Shown piece by piece: positions 1 through 7,521 of a stretch of DNA of 13,431 bases. Each line of letters opens with the position of its first letter. The stretch's first letter is position 1. The translations under genes were made by a program, and so were the position numbers. Source of the DNA: Pusillimonas sp035515275 (GTDB lineage Bacteria; Pseudomonadota; Gammaproteobacteria; Burkholderiales; Burkholderiaceae_B); the NCBI RefSeq assembly GCF_035515275.1, contig NZ_DATJBQ010000166.1, forward strand, positions 1 to 13,431. The letters are read 5' to 3'. The notes below the pieces were generated by a model. The model had not been told where the DNA came from. It made no database searches and was given only the letters and a program-made list of their open reading frames with translations.

Positions 1-265
1 CCCCTTCAAGCACATAGGTCTCGCCATCTGTACAAGCTTGCAGGGTTTGCGCGATGAGTTGTGTGCGATTGCCCGAGCGACAATGAAAAATAACCGCGTT
101 GGCACCTTGCAGCGCAGCCGGGCGTTGGTTCAGTTGCTCAAGGGGAATGTTGATCGCCTGGGCGATGTGTTCGCGCGCGTGCTCTTGTGTCGACCGAATG
201 TCTACCAGAAGGGCGCCTTCAGCCATGCGCTGCCCGGCTACAGTGGGGGTAAGTAGTTTGGTCAT
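1..265 (-). CDS. YgaP-like rhodanese-domain sulfurtransferase, 3' part cut by window edge
   Basis: Only the first 88 codons are present; the gene runs off the left edge. The start is the ATG at 265-263, preceded on the minus strand by an AAGGAAA ribosome-binding site. The visible part is a rhodanese fold: a CH2A-type segment LVDIRSTQEHAREHI (residues 20-34, with D22, R24 and H33), then the catalytic loop CRSGNRT with Cys62. The FHCxxGxRT context and the cysteine position match Escherichia coli YgaP (Cys63), an inner-membrane sulfurtransferase in which the rhodanese domain is followed by two membrane helices. Whether this gene has those helices cannot be seen here. It lies 41 bp downstream of the YgaV/BigR-like repressor on the same strand, so the two probably form a ygaVP-type operon. 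In this family the active-site cysteine carries a persulfide during sulfane-sulfur transfer. Family call is firm; the YgaP subtype rests on the N-terminus and the neighbour. Confidence 0.85.
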   Translation of the reverse strand, partial: MTKLLTPTVAGQRMAEGALLVDIRSTQEHAREHIAQAINIPLEQLNQRPAALQGANAVIFHCRSGNRTQLIAQTLQACTDGETYVLEG

Positions 266-306
266 AGGAAATGTTTCCTTTAATTTGCTGTGAATGATCT
301 TTGACC

Positions 307-612
307 TTAAGGACAGTAGATCGACTTAAGCGTGGCGACGAGCTTGGCGACGTCCGGGTTCTCAATACGGTAATACAAGGTTTGCGCTTCGCGACGATAA
401 CTGACCAGGCCTTCTTCGCGCATTTTTGCAAGGTGCTGGGAAAGCGCGGATTGGCTAAGGTCTATGTACGATTGGATGGCGCCCACCGACATTTCCTTGT
501 GCTCAATCAGCAGGCATAGCACCAAAAGGCGATGCTGGTTGCCCACCGTGCGCAGTAAGGCCGTTGCCTTGGCGGCGCCTTCCTGGAGAAAATGGATATC
601 TTGCTCGTTCAT
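307..612 (-). CDS. ArsR/SmtB-family repressor, YgaV/BigR type (persulfide-responsive)
   Basis: A 101-residue winged-helix regulator. The recognition-helix region is LSQSALSQHLAKMREEGLV (about residues 52-70), followed by the beta wing YRREAQTLYYRI (72-83). It lacks the CxC metal site of ArsR/SmtB arsenic or zinc sensors. It has exactly two cysteines, Cys33 in helix 2 (LLVLCLLIE) and Cys100 in the C-terminal LKSIYCP. The same C-terminal tail and cysteine pair occur in E. coli YgaV, Xylella/Agrobacterium BigR and SqrR, where the two thiols form a disulfide or polysulfide bridge in response to reactive sulfur and release DNA. The ATG at 612 has no strong Shine-Dalgarno. A 22-bp perfect inverted repeat lies just upstream, suggesting autorepression together with the rhodanese gene downstream. 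Sulfur sensing is inferred from the family; the cysteine positions are directly visible. Confidence 0.88.
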   Translation of the reverse strand: MNEQDIHFLQEGAAKATALLRTVGNQHRLLVLCLLIEHKEMSVGAIQSYIDLSQSALSQHLAKMREEGLVSYRREAQTLYYRIENPDVAKLVATLKSIYCP

Positions 613-639
613 GATTGTTTATTTTATATCAAGTTTATC

Positions 640-661
640 TAAATTAGAAGAATCTAATTTA
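640..661. promoter_or_regulatory. Perfect inverted-repeat operator upstream of the ArsR-type gene
   Basis: Two 9-bp arms, TAAATTAGA (640-648) and TCTAATTTA (653-661), are exact reverse complements separated by AGAA. The element lies 28-49 bp upstream of the repressor start, in an AT-rich stretch unlike the surrounding GC-rich DNA. BigR/YgaV-type repressors bind AT-rich inverted repeats overlapping their own promoter, so this is the likely autoregulatory operator. No single -35/-10 pair stands out, because several TA-rich hexamers overlap the repeat. Confidence 0.7.
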
Positions 662-711
662 ATTGGTCGATATATTCCGGGGCTGTGTCCGGTACGGCAC
701 TTTTTTACAAC

Positions 712-727
712 ATTGCCGCTAGGCAAT
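712..727. other. Short perfect stem-loop between the SnoaL-like and ArsR genes
   Basis: ATTGCC (712-717) and GGCAAT (722-727) form a perfect 6-bp stem with a GCTA loop, 27 bp past the stop of the SnoaL-like gene in its transcription direction. On the minus strand it is followed by an A-rich run rather than a T tract, so it does not meet the usual intrinsic-terminator pattern. It may mark or protect the 3' end of the upstream transcript, or be chance. Confidence 0.3.
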
Positions 728-753
728 AGGGACACGGGCAGAAGTGCACAATG

Positions 754-1161
754 TCAAGGAACGTGTGGTGTTGCCGAGGCATGGTAGCTTTTGATCAGCC
801 ACTGGCCCTGTATCTTTTGTGCGGTGATTGATAAACACATGGGGCGCAGGCGTCGGTCGGCCTCGACGAAAGTAAGTTTGGCGTGGCCGGAAATAATGTC
901 GGGCGTCAATGAAATGGCGTCGATGTCTTCAATAAGCACAGTCGTGCCCGTTGGAACCCGCTGGTAGTATTCACGTACTGCGTCACGTCCCGACAGTAGT
1001 GTGGGTGCCAGGCCTTGAAACAGTACGTCTTCGGCAAACAACGCAGCTATGGCTTGCGCGTCGTGATTGTCAAAAGCGGCCTGCCACAGACCTAAAAAAG
1101 CACGCAATATGTCGCTGCCCTGATCAGGGGGGAAGGAGTCGTTCGGGCGGGCGTTGCTCAT
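754..1161 (-). CDS. SnoaL/SgcJ-like (NTF2-fold) small protein of unknown substrate
   Basis: A 135-residue protein starting MSNARPNDSF. The frame is open up to 1260, but the upstream 33 codons would overlap the end of roxA and read as arginine-rich nonsense, so the ATG at 1161 is chosen. The body resembles the SgcJ/EcaC and SnoaL-like branch of the NTF2 superfamily: a first helix (ILRAFLGLWQAAFDNHDAQAIAAL) ending in LFAEDVLFQGL, then SGRDAVREYYQRV, and beta strands ending in ITAQKIQGQWLIKSYHAS. The W-x-I-x-x-Y-H-x-S ending is typical of this group. Such proteins form a cone-shaped pocket and serve as isomerases, hydrolases or ligand-binding accessories; the sequence does not reveal the substrate. 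It lies 52 bp downstream of roxA on the same strand and may be co-transcribed with it. No signal peptide or membrane segment is visible. Confidence 0.75.
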   Translation of the reverse strand: MSNARPNDSFPPDQGSDILRAFLGLWQAAFDNHDAQAIAALFAEDVLFQGLAPTLLSGRDAVREYYQRVPTGTTVLIEDIDAISLTPDIISGHAKLTFVEADRRLRPMCLSITAQKIQGQWLIKSYHASATPHVP

Positions 1162-1213
1162 GATCGGCCTCGAGATGATTAATATGGCGCGTATTAATGT
1201 TAACCGCGTTGAT

Positions 1214-2404
1214 TCAGGTCGAGTCCTGATAATGCAGCCATCCCTCGGCGAGCCAGTCATTCAACATATCGATCTCTGCCGGCTTCAACCTGCGCGCAGT
1301 ACGACTGGCGCAATCCAGTCGCCTTGCATCAGCAAGCTCGCGCAAGGCTGGGCTTGCCGGCAACGGGGCGAGTTCGCCGTTAATGTAGAGCTCGTTATTC
1401 CGGTAAATCACACGCGTACAGCGATCCAGCGCAAGCGCGCCGCTCTCGGGCAGCGTGTCGGCCAGATCCAGGTCTTCGTTGCTGGGATCGAACCATGCTG
1501 CCGGCGAGGGTTCCGTCAGCCATGATCCCAGAAAGCGAGAGGCCAGCTTATCGTCGAATTTGATTCGGCTTACCGCGTCAAGCGCAGCCTGCACCAGCAT
1601 ATCGGGCAGGAGGGCGGGGTGGGCGGTGGCGTCGACCCCGCGGTCGGTAAAGTGCTGATCCAGACGAGGGCCGGGTTGCGGCTGGGCGCCATACAGGCCC
1701 GGGTCCTCGCCGATGCGGGCCATGAGTTGGTCGCCTGCAGCTTCCAGCACGCCCCGCGCCAGCGCGGCCAGCTTCGGCGCCCTGAAGCCGATGGAGATGG
1801 TCATGCATTCGCCCTTCGCAACGCCGTCATGTGCCACTTGTGGCGGCAGGTAAAGCATATCGCCGGGCTCCAGTACGTACTCCTGCTCGGCCTCGAAGTG
1901 CTTCAGTATCTTCAGGGGCAGGTTTTCTTCCAGAGTCAGGTCTTTTTGCCTGCTAAGGCGCCAGTGGCGCCGGCCGTGGGCTTGCAGCAAGAAGACGTCG
2001 TAGCTGTCGAAATGCGGCCCTACCCCGCCGCCGTCTGAAGCGACGCTGATCATCGCGTCGTCCAGGCGCGCATCCGATATGAATCGAAACTGGTGCAGCA
2101 GCTCGGCCATACCGTCGTCGTGGGCGTCGACGTTCTGCGCCAGTACCGTCCAGTCGGGCTGGTTCATGGAAGGCAGGCGGTTAAAGGGCCCCGCTTTCAT
2201 CTGCCATTTGCCCTTCACCTGCCGGATCAGCCGCGACTCAACTTCCTCTCGGCGCACCAGCTCGCGTATGTCGCGAATTGACAATGACGGGCTGAAGCCA
2301 GGTATGGCTTGGCGCACCAGCAGTGGCTTGCGCTGCCAGTATTTTTTCATGAACGTGCGTGGGCTGATGCCCCCCAGCAGCGCGATAGGAGTGTCTGGAT
2401 TCAT
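1214..2404 (-). CDS. roxA: RoxA/YcfD-type ribosomal protein L16 arginine hydroxylase (JmjC/cupin oxygenase)
   Basis: A 396-residue Fe(II)/2-oxoglutarate oxygenase of the cupin_8/JmjC group. The N-terminus carries the family hallmark FMKKYWQRKPLLVRQA (residues 18-33). The metal triad is clear: H131 and D133 in GPHFDSYDVFLLQ, and H192 in LPPQVAHDGVA, matching the HxD...H pattern of E. coli YcfD/RoxA (H125, D127, H187). The C-terminal half (about 220-396) corresponds to the dimerisation and winged-helix region of the family. RoxA hydroxylates an arginine of ribosomal protein L16 (Arg81 in E. coli). The length is in the family range (E. coli 373 residues). Its ATG overlaps the mutS stop codon in ATGA (2404-2401), implying translational coupling. 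The family is firm; the exact L16 substrate is inferred from orthology. Confidence 0.9.
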   Translation of the reverse strand: MNPDTPIALLGGISPRTFMKKYWQRKPLLVRQAIPGFSPSLSIRDIRELVRREEVESRLIRQVKGKWQMKAGPFNRLPSMNQPDWTVLAQNVDAHDDGMAELLHQFRFISDARLDDAMISVASDGGGVGPHFDSYDVFLLQAHGRRHWRLSRQKDLTLEENLPLKILKHFEAEQEYVLEPGDMLYLPPQVAHDGVAKGECMTISIGFRAPKLAALARGVLEAAGDQLMARIGEDPGLYGAQPQPGPRLDQHFTDRGVDATAHPALLPDMLVQAALDAVSRIKFDDKLASRFLGSWLTEPSPAAWFDPSNEDLDLADTLPESGALALDRCTRVIYRNNELYINGELAPLPASPALRELADARRLDCASRTARRLKPAEIDMLNDWLAEGWLHYQDST

Positions 2405-5046
2405 AGGTATTGCGCCCGTAAGCGGTATAAGGCGTCGAGCGCGTCGCGCGGGCTCATCTGGTCGGGGTCGAGTTCGGCCAGTGCCTGAGTCAGGGCGGCC
2501 ACGCTCGCCGATTGCTCGATGTTGCGGTCGTCGGGATATTCCACAGCGTTGATGGGGTCGGGTGCCTGCGCGGCCGCCTCGGTAAACAGGTCAAGCTGCG
2601 GCGTGGGCGCGCCCAGGGCTTCCAGGCGCGCCAGCTCGCGGCCGGCATGGCGTATGACGGCCGGCGGAATACCGGCCCGTTGCGCCACCTGTATGCCGTA
2701 GCTGCGGCTGGCAGGCCCGGGGCGGACTTCGTGCAAAAACACGATGCCCGATGCGGAGTCGGCCGCCGCCAGGTGCACGTTGGCGGCATGAGGGTCTTCG
2801 ACAGGCAGGCGGGTCATCTCAAAGTAATGGGTGGCAAAAAGCGTAAGTGCCTGGTTGTGCGTCAACAGCCTATAGGCTATGGCCCAGGCCAGCGCCAACC
2901 CATCGTACGTTGAGGTGCCGCGCCCGATCTCGTCCATCAGCACGAGGCTTTGAGGCGTGCAGGCGGCCAGGATGGCCGCTGCTTCGGTCATTTCCATCAT
3001 GAAGGTGGAACGCCCGCCTGCCAGGTCATCGGCAGCGCCGATCCGGGTGAAAATGCGGTCGATCTGCCCCACCTGTGCCCGCTGCGCTGGCACGAAGCTA
3101 CCCACTCGGGCCAGCAGCGCGATCAGGGCGATTTGTCGCATATAGGTGGATTTACCGCCCATATTGGGGCCGGTAATAAGCAATAGGCGTCGCTGGGAGT
3201 GCAGTTCGCAATCATTGGGGGTAAAGCGCTCGATAGTGCGCTCAACCACCGGATGGCGGCCTCCTTCAATCACGACTTGTGCCTCGGTACCAAGTTCGGG
3301 TGCCACCCAATCGTTTTCGCGAGCGTGTTCTGCCAGTGAAGCCAGTGCGTCGATTTCGGCCAGCGCCGAAGCGCATGACGACAAGGGCTGGGCATAGGGA
3401 GCCAATTGGTCCAGCAATTGTTCGAACAGCCATTTTTCGCGCGACAGGCTGCGGTCTTTGGCGGACAGAACCTTGTCTTCCCAGGTCTTGAGCTCGGGGG
3501 TAATGTAGCGCTCGGCGTTTTTCAGCGTTTGGCGGCGGCGGTAATCGGCCGGCACTTTGTCTGTTTGTCCGCGGCTGACTTCAATGAAAAAACCATGGAC
3601 GCGGTTGTATTCCACCCGTAGGTTGGCAATGCCCGTGCGTTCGCGTTCGCGGGCTTCCAGTTCAATTAGAAACTCACCACTGTCGCTGGCCAGCCGGCGT
3701 AGCTCGTCGAGCTCAGTGTCGTATCCTGCTGCGATGACGCCGCCGTCGCGCACCATCAGTGCGGGCTCGGCGTCGACGGCGCTTTGCAGAAGCTGCGTCA
3801 GCTCGGCAGGCAATTGCAGTCGCTGCTGATACGCTTGCAGTTCTGGCGTTGCGCTGAAGGCGTGCTCAATGTGATTTGCCAGCGAGGGAAGCAGCTCAAG
3901 GGCGTCGCGCAGGCTGGCCAGTTCGCGGGGTCGTACCGACCGCAGGGAAATCCGGGTGGCGATGCGCTCGATGTCCGGGTAACGCTGCAAGGTTTCTTGC
4001 AAGGTGTCCAGGCCGGTGATGGCGTTCAGGCCGTCCTCCGCCGACGCCGCCAGAAAAGTGCCGATGACACCCTGTCGGGCTTGAGCCGGCTCGTTTTCAC
4101 GCAGCGGATGATGCAGCCAGCGACGCAGCAGCCGGCTGCCCATGGGCGTGCGGCAATGATCAAGCGTTGAAAATAACGAGGGCCCATCGTCGCTGCCCAA
4201 CGGCTCGGTCAGCTCCAGGTTGCGACGGGTAACGGGGTCCAGCACGACATAGGCACCGGGGCGCTCGACGCGAATCGACTGGATATGGCTAAGCGTTTGC
4301 GACTGCGTGCGCCCGACGTAATGCAATAGTGCGCCTGCCGCGCACATGGCCACCGGCATATCGTCCAGGTCAAACCCGGTCAGGGAATCAACCTGAAAAT
4401 GCGTTTGCAGCACCTGTCTGGCGTTGTCGGCTTCAAAGTGCCAGTCGGGCATGGTGCTGCTTGCCACGGCCGCGTCCATGCGAACCCGCCGGCCTTCGGC
4501 ACACAGCAGCTCTGCTGGGGCAATGCGGTGCAGCTCGGAATCGAGCATGTCGGGCTCGCATTCGGTCACGCTGAAATCGCCGTTTGCCAGATTCATCCAG
4601 GCCAGCCCGGCACGCTCCGACCGATTGACACGCGCTGTCCACACCGCCGCAATCTGGCGATCGGCCTTGGCGGGCAACAAGGCGTCGTCAGTAAGCGTGC
4701 CCGGGGTAACAATACGCACAATCTTGCGCTCGACCGGGCCCTTGCTTGTGGCGGGGTCTCCGATCTGCTCGCAAATGGCGACCGATTCACCCATTGCCAC
4801 CAGTCGGGCCAGGTAACCCTCCATGGCATGAAACGGCACGCCCGCCATGGGAATAGGGGTGCCGTTTGAGACACCGCGCTTGGTCAGGGTAAGGTTCAGC
4901 AGCCGTGCCGCACGCTCGGCATCTTCATAGAACATTTCATAGAAGTCGCCCATGCGATAGAACAGCAGATGCGCCCCGGCCTCTTTTTTCAGGGTCAGGT
5001 ACTGCCGCATCATCGGGGTGTGGGAGGAAAGGTCGGTATTGCTCAT
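2401..5046 (-). CDS. mutS: DNA mismatch repair ATPase MutS
   Basis: An 881-residue MutS counted from the ATG at 5046. A GTG nine codons further up (5073) is also possible, but neither has a strong Shine-Dalgarno and the ATG N-terminus fits the family better. The mismatch-reading motif is RMGDFYEMF with Phe35 and Glu37 (E. coli F36/E38). The lever and clamp domains span roughly 260-555. The ATPase domain has Walker A GPNMGGKST (626-634), Walker B LVLMDEIGRGT (D705/E706) and the FATHYFEM segment (737-744). The tail carries QLDLF (817-821), a good beta-clamp-binding pentapeptide, and a terminal LDPDQMSPRDALDALYRL segment like the E. coli tetramerisation element. MutS recognises mispairs and recruits MutL. 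The 101 bp upstream, after the phosphoketolase stop, has a 6-bp inverted repeat without a T tract and no clear promoter. All key residues are intact. Confidence 0.98.
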   Translation of the reverse strand: MSNTDLSSHTPMMRQYLTLKKEAGAHLLFYRMGDFYEMFYEDAERAARLLNLTLTKRGVSNGTPIPMAGVPFHAMEGYLARLVAMGESVAICEQIGDPATSKGPVERKIVRIVTPGTLTDDALLPAKADRQIAAVWTARVNRSERAGLAWMNLANGDFSVTECEPDMLDSELHRIAPAELLCAEGRRVRMDAAVASSTMPDWHFEADNARQVLQTHFQVDSLTGFDLDDMPVAMCAAGALLHYVGRTQSQTLSHIQSIRVERPGAYVVLDPVTRRNLELTEPLGSDDGPSLFSTLDHCRTPMGSRLLRRWLHHPLRENEPAQARQGVIGTFLAASAEDGLNAITGLDTLQETLQRYPDIERIATRISLRSVRPRELASLRDALELLPSLANHIEHAFSATPELQAYQQRLQLPAELTQLLQSAVDAEPALMVRDGGVIAAGYDTELDELRRLASDSGEFLIELEARERERTGIANLRVEYNRVHGFFIEVSRGQTDKVPADYRRRQTLKNAERYITPELKTWEDKVLSAKDRSLSREKWLFEQLLDQLAPYAQPLSSCASALAEIDALASLAEHARENDWVAPELGTEAQVVIEGGRHPVVERTIERFTPNDCELHSQRRLLLITGPNMGGKSTYMRQIALIALLARVGSFVPAQRAQVGQIDRIFTRIGAADDLAGGRSTFMMEMTEAAAILAACTPQSLVLMDEIGRGTSTYDGLALAWAIAYRLLTHNQALTLFATHYFEMTRLPVEDPHAANVHLAAADSASGIVFLHEVRPGPASRSYGIQVAQRAGIPPAVIRHAGRELARLEALGAPTPQLDLFTEAAAQAPDPINAVEYPDDRNIEQSASVAALTQALAELDPDQMSPRDALDALYRLRAQYL

Positions 5047-5147
5047 TGCTATTGAATGCTGCGTTGACGTCACTGGCTTAGTGGGCGATGCATGTCGGTG
5101 CCGCGCCGCGTGCCCAAGGTAGCCACGCGCTGAAAGCCATCAAGAAA

Positions 5148-7496
5148 CTAATAATTGCCCCCGAGCATCGTGCGCATCGCCTCGTCCATCAAATCCTTAT
5201 TGCTCCACCCCGCAACGGCCGCCGCCGCCTCCACAGCGTGCGCCCAGGTGCAGCGGTTTGCCCGCAGCATGCCAGGCACGTCCAGGGTGCCGCCACGACT
5301 GATATAGCCTAGCGCGCGGGTTGTGGCCGGGCCGGTGTCAATGCGGCGCAGCAGGCCCAGCATGGGTTCGGGGCGGGTGTGGCAAAGCAACACGCGCGGA
5401 AGACCGGGGGGAAACAGGGCGTCAAGGGTGGCGTCGTTGTCGACGAATTCGGCTTCAATGGCATCGCGGGGCACGCGCAGGCGGCCGGGCTCCAAAATGA
5501 CGGTGACGCAGGTTTGTTTCCCATGGCTGGCCAAGTGCTGCTGCGCCCGAATGGCTTCGTCCAGTTGATACGCGCCGATGGCAATGATCTGCACGTCGGC
5601 TTGGTGGGGTGTGCCCACGAGGTGGGCTGCGCCATCGCGAACCAGACGTTGCGCGGCTGCGGCGTCAAACCGATTTTCGACCTCGCGCTTGGAGACGATC
5701 AGGCAAGCAAGCTGCCCGCGGCCCGAGTAGATGTCGCGCAGGGCGGCGACGGTCGTATTGCCGTCAACCGGAAACAGCACGCGCGACGTGTCCGACATTT
5801 CGCCCAGCAGTGCTTCGCCGATGCTGGGGTCTTGGTGCGACTGTTCGTTCTTGCTGTTTTCCCATGTGTGCGAGGTGACGATAAGCGGCACCGGAAGCCA
5901 CTGCGCGGGTCGGCCCACAATCTGTTGGTGTCGGGCGAAGATAATTTCCTGGCGCATCAGGCCCAGCATTTTCATGGCAAAGGCTTCGTAGCTGACGATC
6001 AGGTTCAGGCCACCCTTGTTGCCCAGTGCGGCTGCGGCTACGGCTTCTTCGTTGAGAGCAGTAATGACTGCGCCGTGTACGTCTTCGGGTACGCCGGGTT
6101 CGGGCTCGTTGACACGGTGTTTAAGCAGGGCAAGGGTTCCGCCCATTTTGTTACTGGCCAGTTCGTCGGGGTTGCCGATACGCACGCGCAGGTCGCGATT
6201 GGCCTGAACAAACCGGACAAACCAGTTGTCCAGCGTGGTCATGGCGCTGCCGACGCTGCCAGGTGTTTCCCAGTCCGGTTCGGGCAGTACCGGGGCAGCG
6301 GGGTTTCGATGAGCCATGGGATGCCGGCTTTCCAGAGGCCGCTGCTGGGCTTTGTGCGTGGCAAAGGCGGCCAACGCTTCGTCCAGTTCGGTGCCTGGCA
6401 CGAACAAGGCGCGGGCGCTTTCGTTGAAGATCTCGCGCACGGCGGGGTCATTGTGAGGGTTGCCGCCCAGCGGCAGGTTGTGTGCGGCGTTGGTGCCCGC
6501 ACCAGGGAAACCGAAGCCTTTTTCGGTTTCGGCAATGACATAGGGCAGGGCGGCCGGGTAACGCCGCTTGGGGTCTGCCGCAAAATCGGCGAGGGCGCTT
6601 TCGCCATTGATGATGGCGCAGGCGATGGCGGCCGGGTCGCGGCCGTCGACGATGTGGGGCGAGAAACCGTTATTGCGCACGTCTTCGGCGAGCCACTCTG
6701 CACCGCCTTGTTGCAGAATCTGGCTGCGTTGTTCGATGCGGCGGCCGTTCAGGATCATGACCGGCACCGCGAAACCGCTGTCTTGCGCGCGCCACCAGCG
6801 CGGCGCCCAGTCTGCGCCGCGCTGCTCTTCGAATGCGCCGTCGCTTAAAAATGCCACCACTGATTCACCGGGCAAGGGCATGTGCACATATTGCAATTCT
6901 GCAAAACCCAGGTAACCCCCTTCGGAAACGGCGCCCGCAGTATGCGGGCCGGCGTGGCTTCCGAGGGGCGCCGCGGGTTGGCCGTCGGCAGTAATGGCGT
7001 AGGAATAAAAATCGTTGCACAGGTGCGCCAATCCGGCTTCGCTGCGGTCGTAGCGGCCGTGCTGCGCGGGCGAGACATCGCCGGTCAGGGCGTTAATGGC
7101 TTCGACGGCGGCCACGCAGTGGCCCTGGCCCATGATCCAGCCCCTTGTGGTGCCGGTCAGTGCGTTGGCCAGCAGGTACGCGACAAAGGCCTGCACCATA
7201 TTCAACGCACCGCCGGTATGGCCCTCGGGGGTCGGCTTGAAATCCTTGACGGAAAGGGGAGCGCCAGACAGGTCGATGCGGCGCGCGTATGTCATGTGTG
7301 CGACCACATTCATGGCCACGCAAGCAAGACGGTCGGCGGCCGCCATGAGTTTCCATGCGACGCCTGCATCGGCTACCTGGCCTTCTGACACGAGCCTGCC
7401 TACCAATGCGTCGACTTCTGCGATGGTATCGGGTCTGTGGGCGATAGGTCCGTAGCCGGCGATCCAACGCTGGCGGTCGGCAGAATATGTGTTCAT
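5148..7496 (-). CDS. Divergent phosphoketolase-family, thiamine-diphosphate-dependent enzyme
   Basis: A 782-residue protein starting MNTYSADRQRW at 7496; the frame is open to 7679, but those 61 codons lie inside the upstream gene. The length and domain order match xylulose-5-phosphate/fructose-6-phosphate phosphoketolases (~790-825 residues). Visible equivalents are EGHTGG (91-96) for the substrate-side histidine, GQGH (123-126), EGGYLGF (192-198), the cofactor motif SDG (218-220) to LNG (N250), AHNLPL (H339), VSYEAF (E504, cofactor-activating Glu) and NEQSHQDP (N550, H554). Several classical signatures are altered: GPGHGGP becomes GQGHCVA, the His of IHEGGELG becomes Ser191, and GDGEAETGP becomes SDGAFEEQR. 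Classical enzymes split xylulose 5-phosphate with phosphate to acetyl phosphate and glyceraldehyde 3-phosphate. This branch is sometimes named xylulose-5-phosphate 3-epimerase in databases, which the sequence does not itself support. It follows the LOG gene by 25 bp as the last gene of the hslR unit. Fold is firm, exact reaction is not. Confidence 0.85.
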   Translation of the reverse strand: MNTYSADRQRWIAGYGPIAHRPDTIAEVDALVGRLVSEGQVADAGVAWKLMAAADRLACVAMNVVAHMTYARRIDLSGAPLSVKDFKPTPEGHTGGALNMVQAFVAYLLANALTGTTRGWIMGQGHCVAAVEAINALTGDVSPAQHGRYDRSEAGLAHLCNDFYSYAITADGQPAAPLGSHAGPHTAGAVSEGGYLGFAELQYVHMPLPGESVVAFLSDGAFEEQRGADWAPRWWRAQDSGFAVPVMILNGRRIEQRSQILQQGGAEWLAEDVRNNGFSPHIVDGRDPAAIACAIINGESALADFAADPKRRYPAALPYVIAETEKGFGFPGAGTNAAHNLPLGGNPHNDPAVREIFNESARALFVPGTELDEALAAFATHKAQQRPLESRHPMAHRNPAAPVLPEPDWETPGSVGSAMTTLDNWFVRFVQANRDLRVRIGNPDELASNKMGGTLALLKHRVNEPEPGVPEDVHGAVITALNEEAVAAAALGNKGGLNLIVSYEAFAMKMLGLMRQEIIFARHQQIVGRPAQWLPVPLIVTSHTWENSKNEQSHQDPSIGEALLGEMSDTSRVLFPVDGNTTVAALRDIYSGRGQLACLIVSKREVENRFDAAAAQRLVRDGAAHLVGTPHQADVQIIAIGAYQLDEAIRAQQHLASHGKQTCVTVILEPGRLRVPRDAIEAEFVDNDATLDALFPPGLPRVLLCHTRPEPMLGLLRRIDTGPATTRALGYISRGGTLDVPGMLRANRCTWAHAVEAAAAVAGWSNKDLMDEAMRTMLGGNY

Positions 7497-7521
7497 GAGC
7501 GTGTTCTCTGTACAGGTGCGC

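Noticed and set aside
266..279. Inverted repeat AGGAAA-TG-TTTCCT overlapping the ribosome-binding site of the rhodanese gene
   Set aside because: The 2-nt loop cannot fold as a hairpin in RNA, and the symmetry mostly comes from the Shine-Dalgarno sequence; probably chance.
685..706. Hairpin GTG(T)CCG-GTA-CGGCAC followed by TTTTTT on the plus strand, like an intrinsic terminator
   Set aside because: The stem is only six pairs with a bulge and a 3-nt loop, and no plus-strand gene lies upstream of it.
1162..1260. Longer start for the SnoaL-like protein at 1260
   Set aside because: It would overlap the end of roxA by 47 bp and add 33 residues with no resemblance to the family; the ATG at 1161 fits the usual length.
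5104..5135. Inverted repeat CGCGTG...CACGCG between the phosphoketolase and mutS genes as a terminator
   Set aside because: Six pairs with an 11-nt loop and no T run on either strand; not enough for an intrinsic terminator.
5379..6848. A 489-codon plus-strand open frame opposite the phosphoketolase gene
   Set aside because: Antisense shadow of a gene with many family motifs; no own motifs, no ribosome-binding site recognised.
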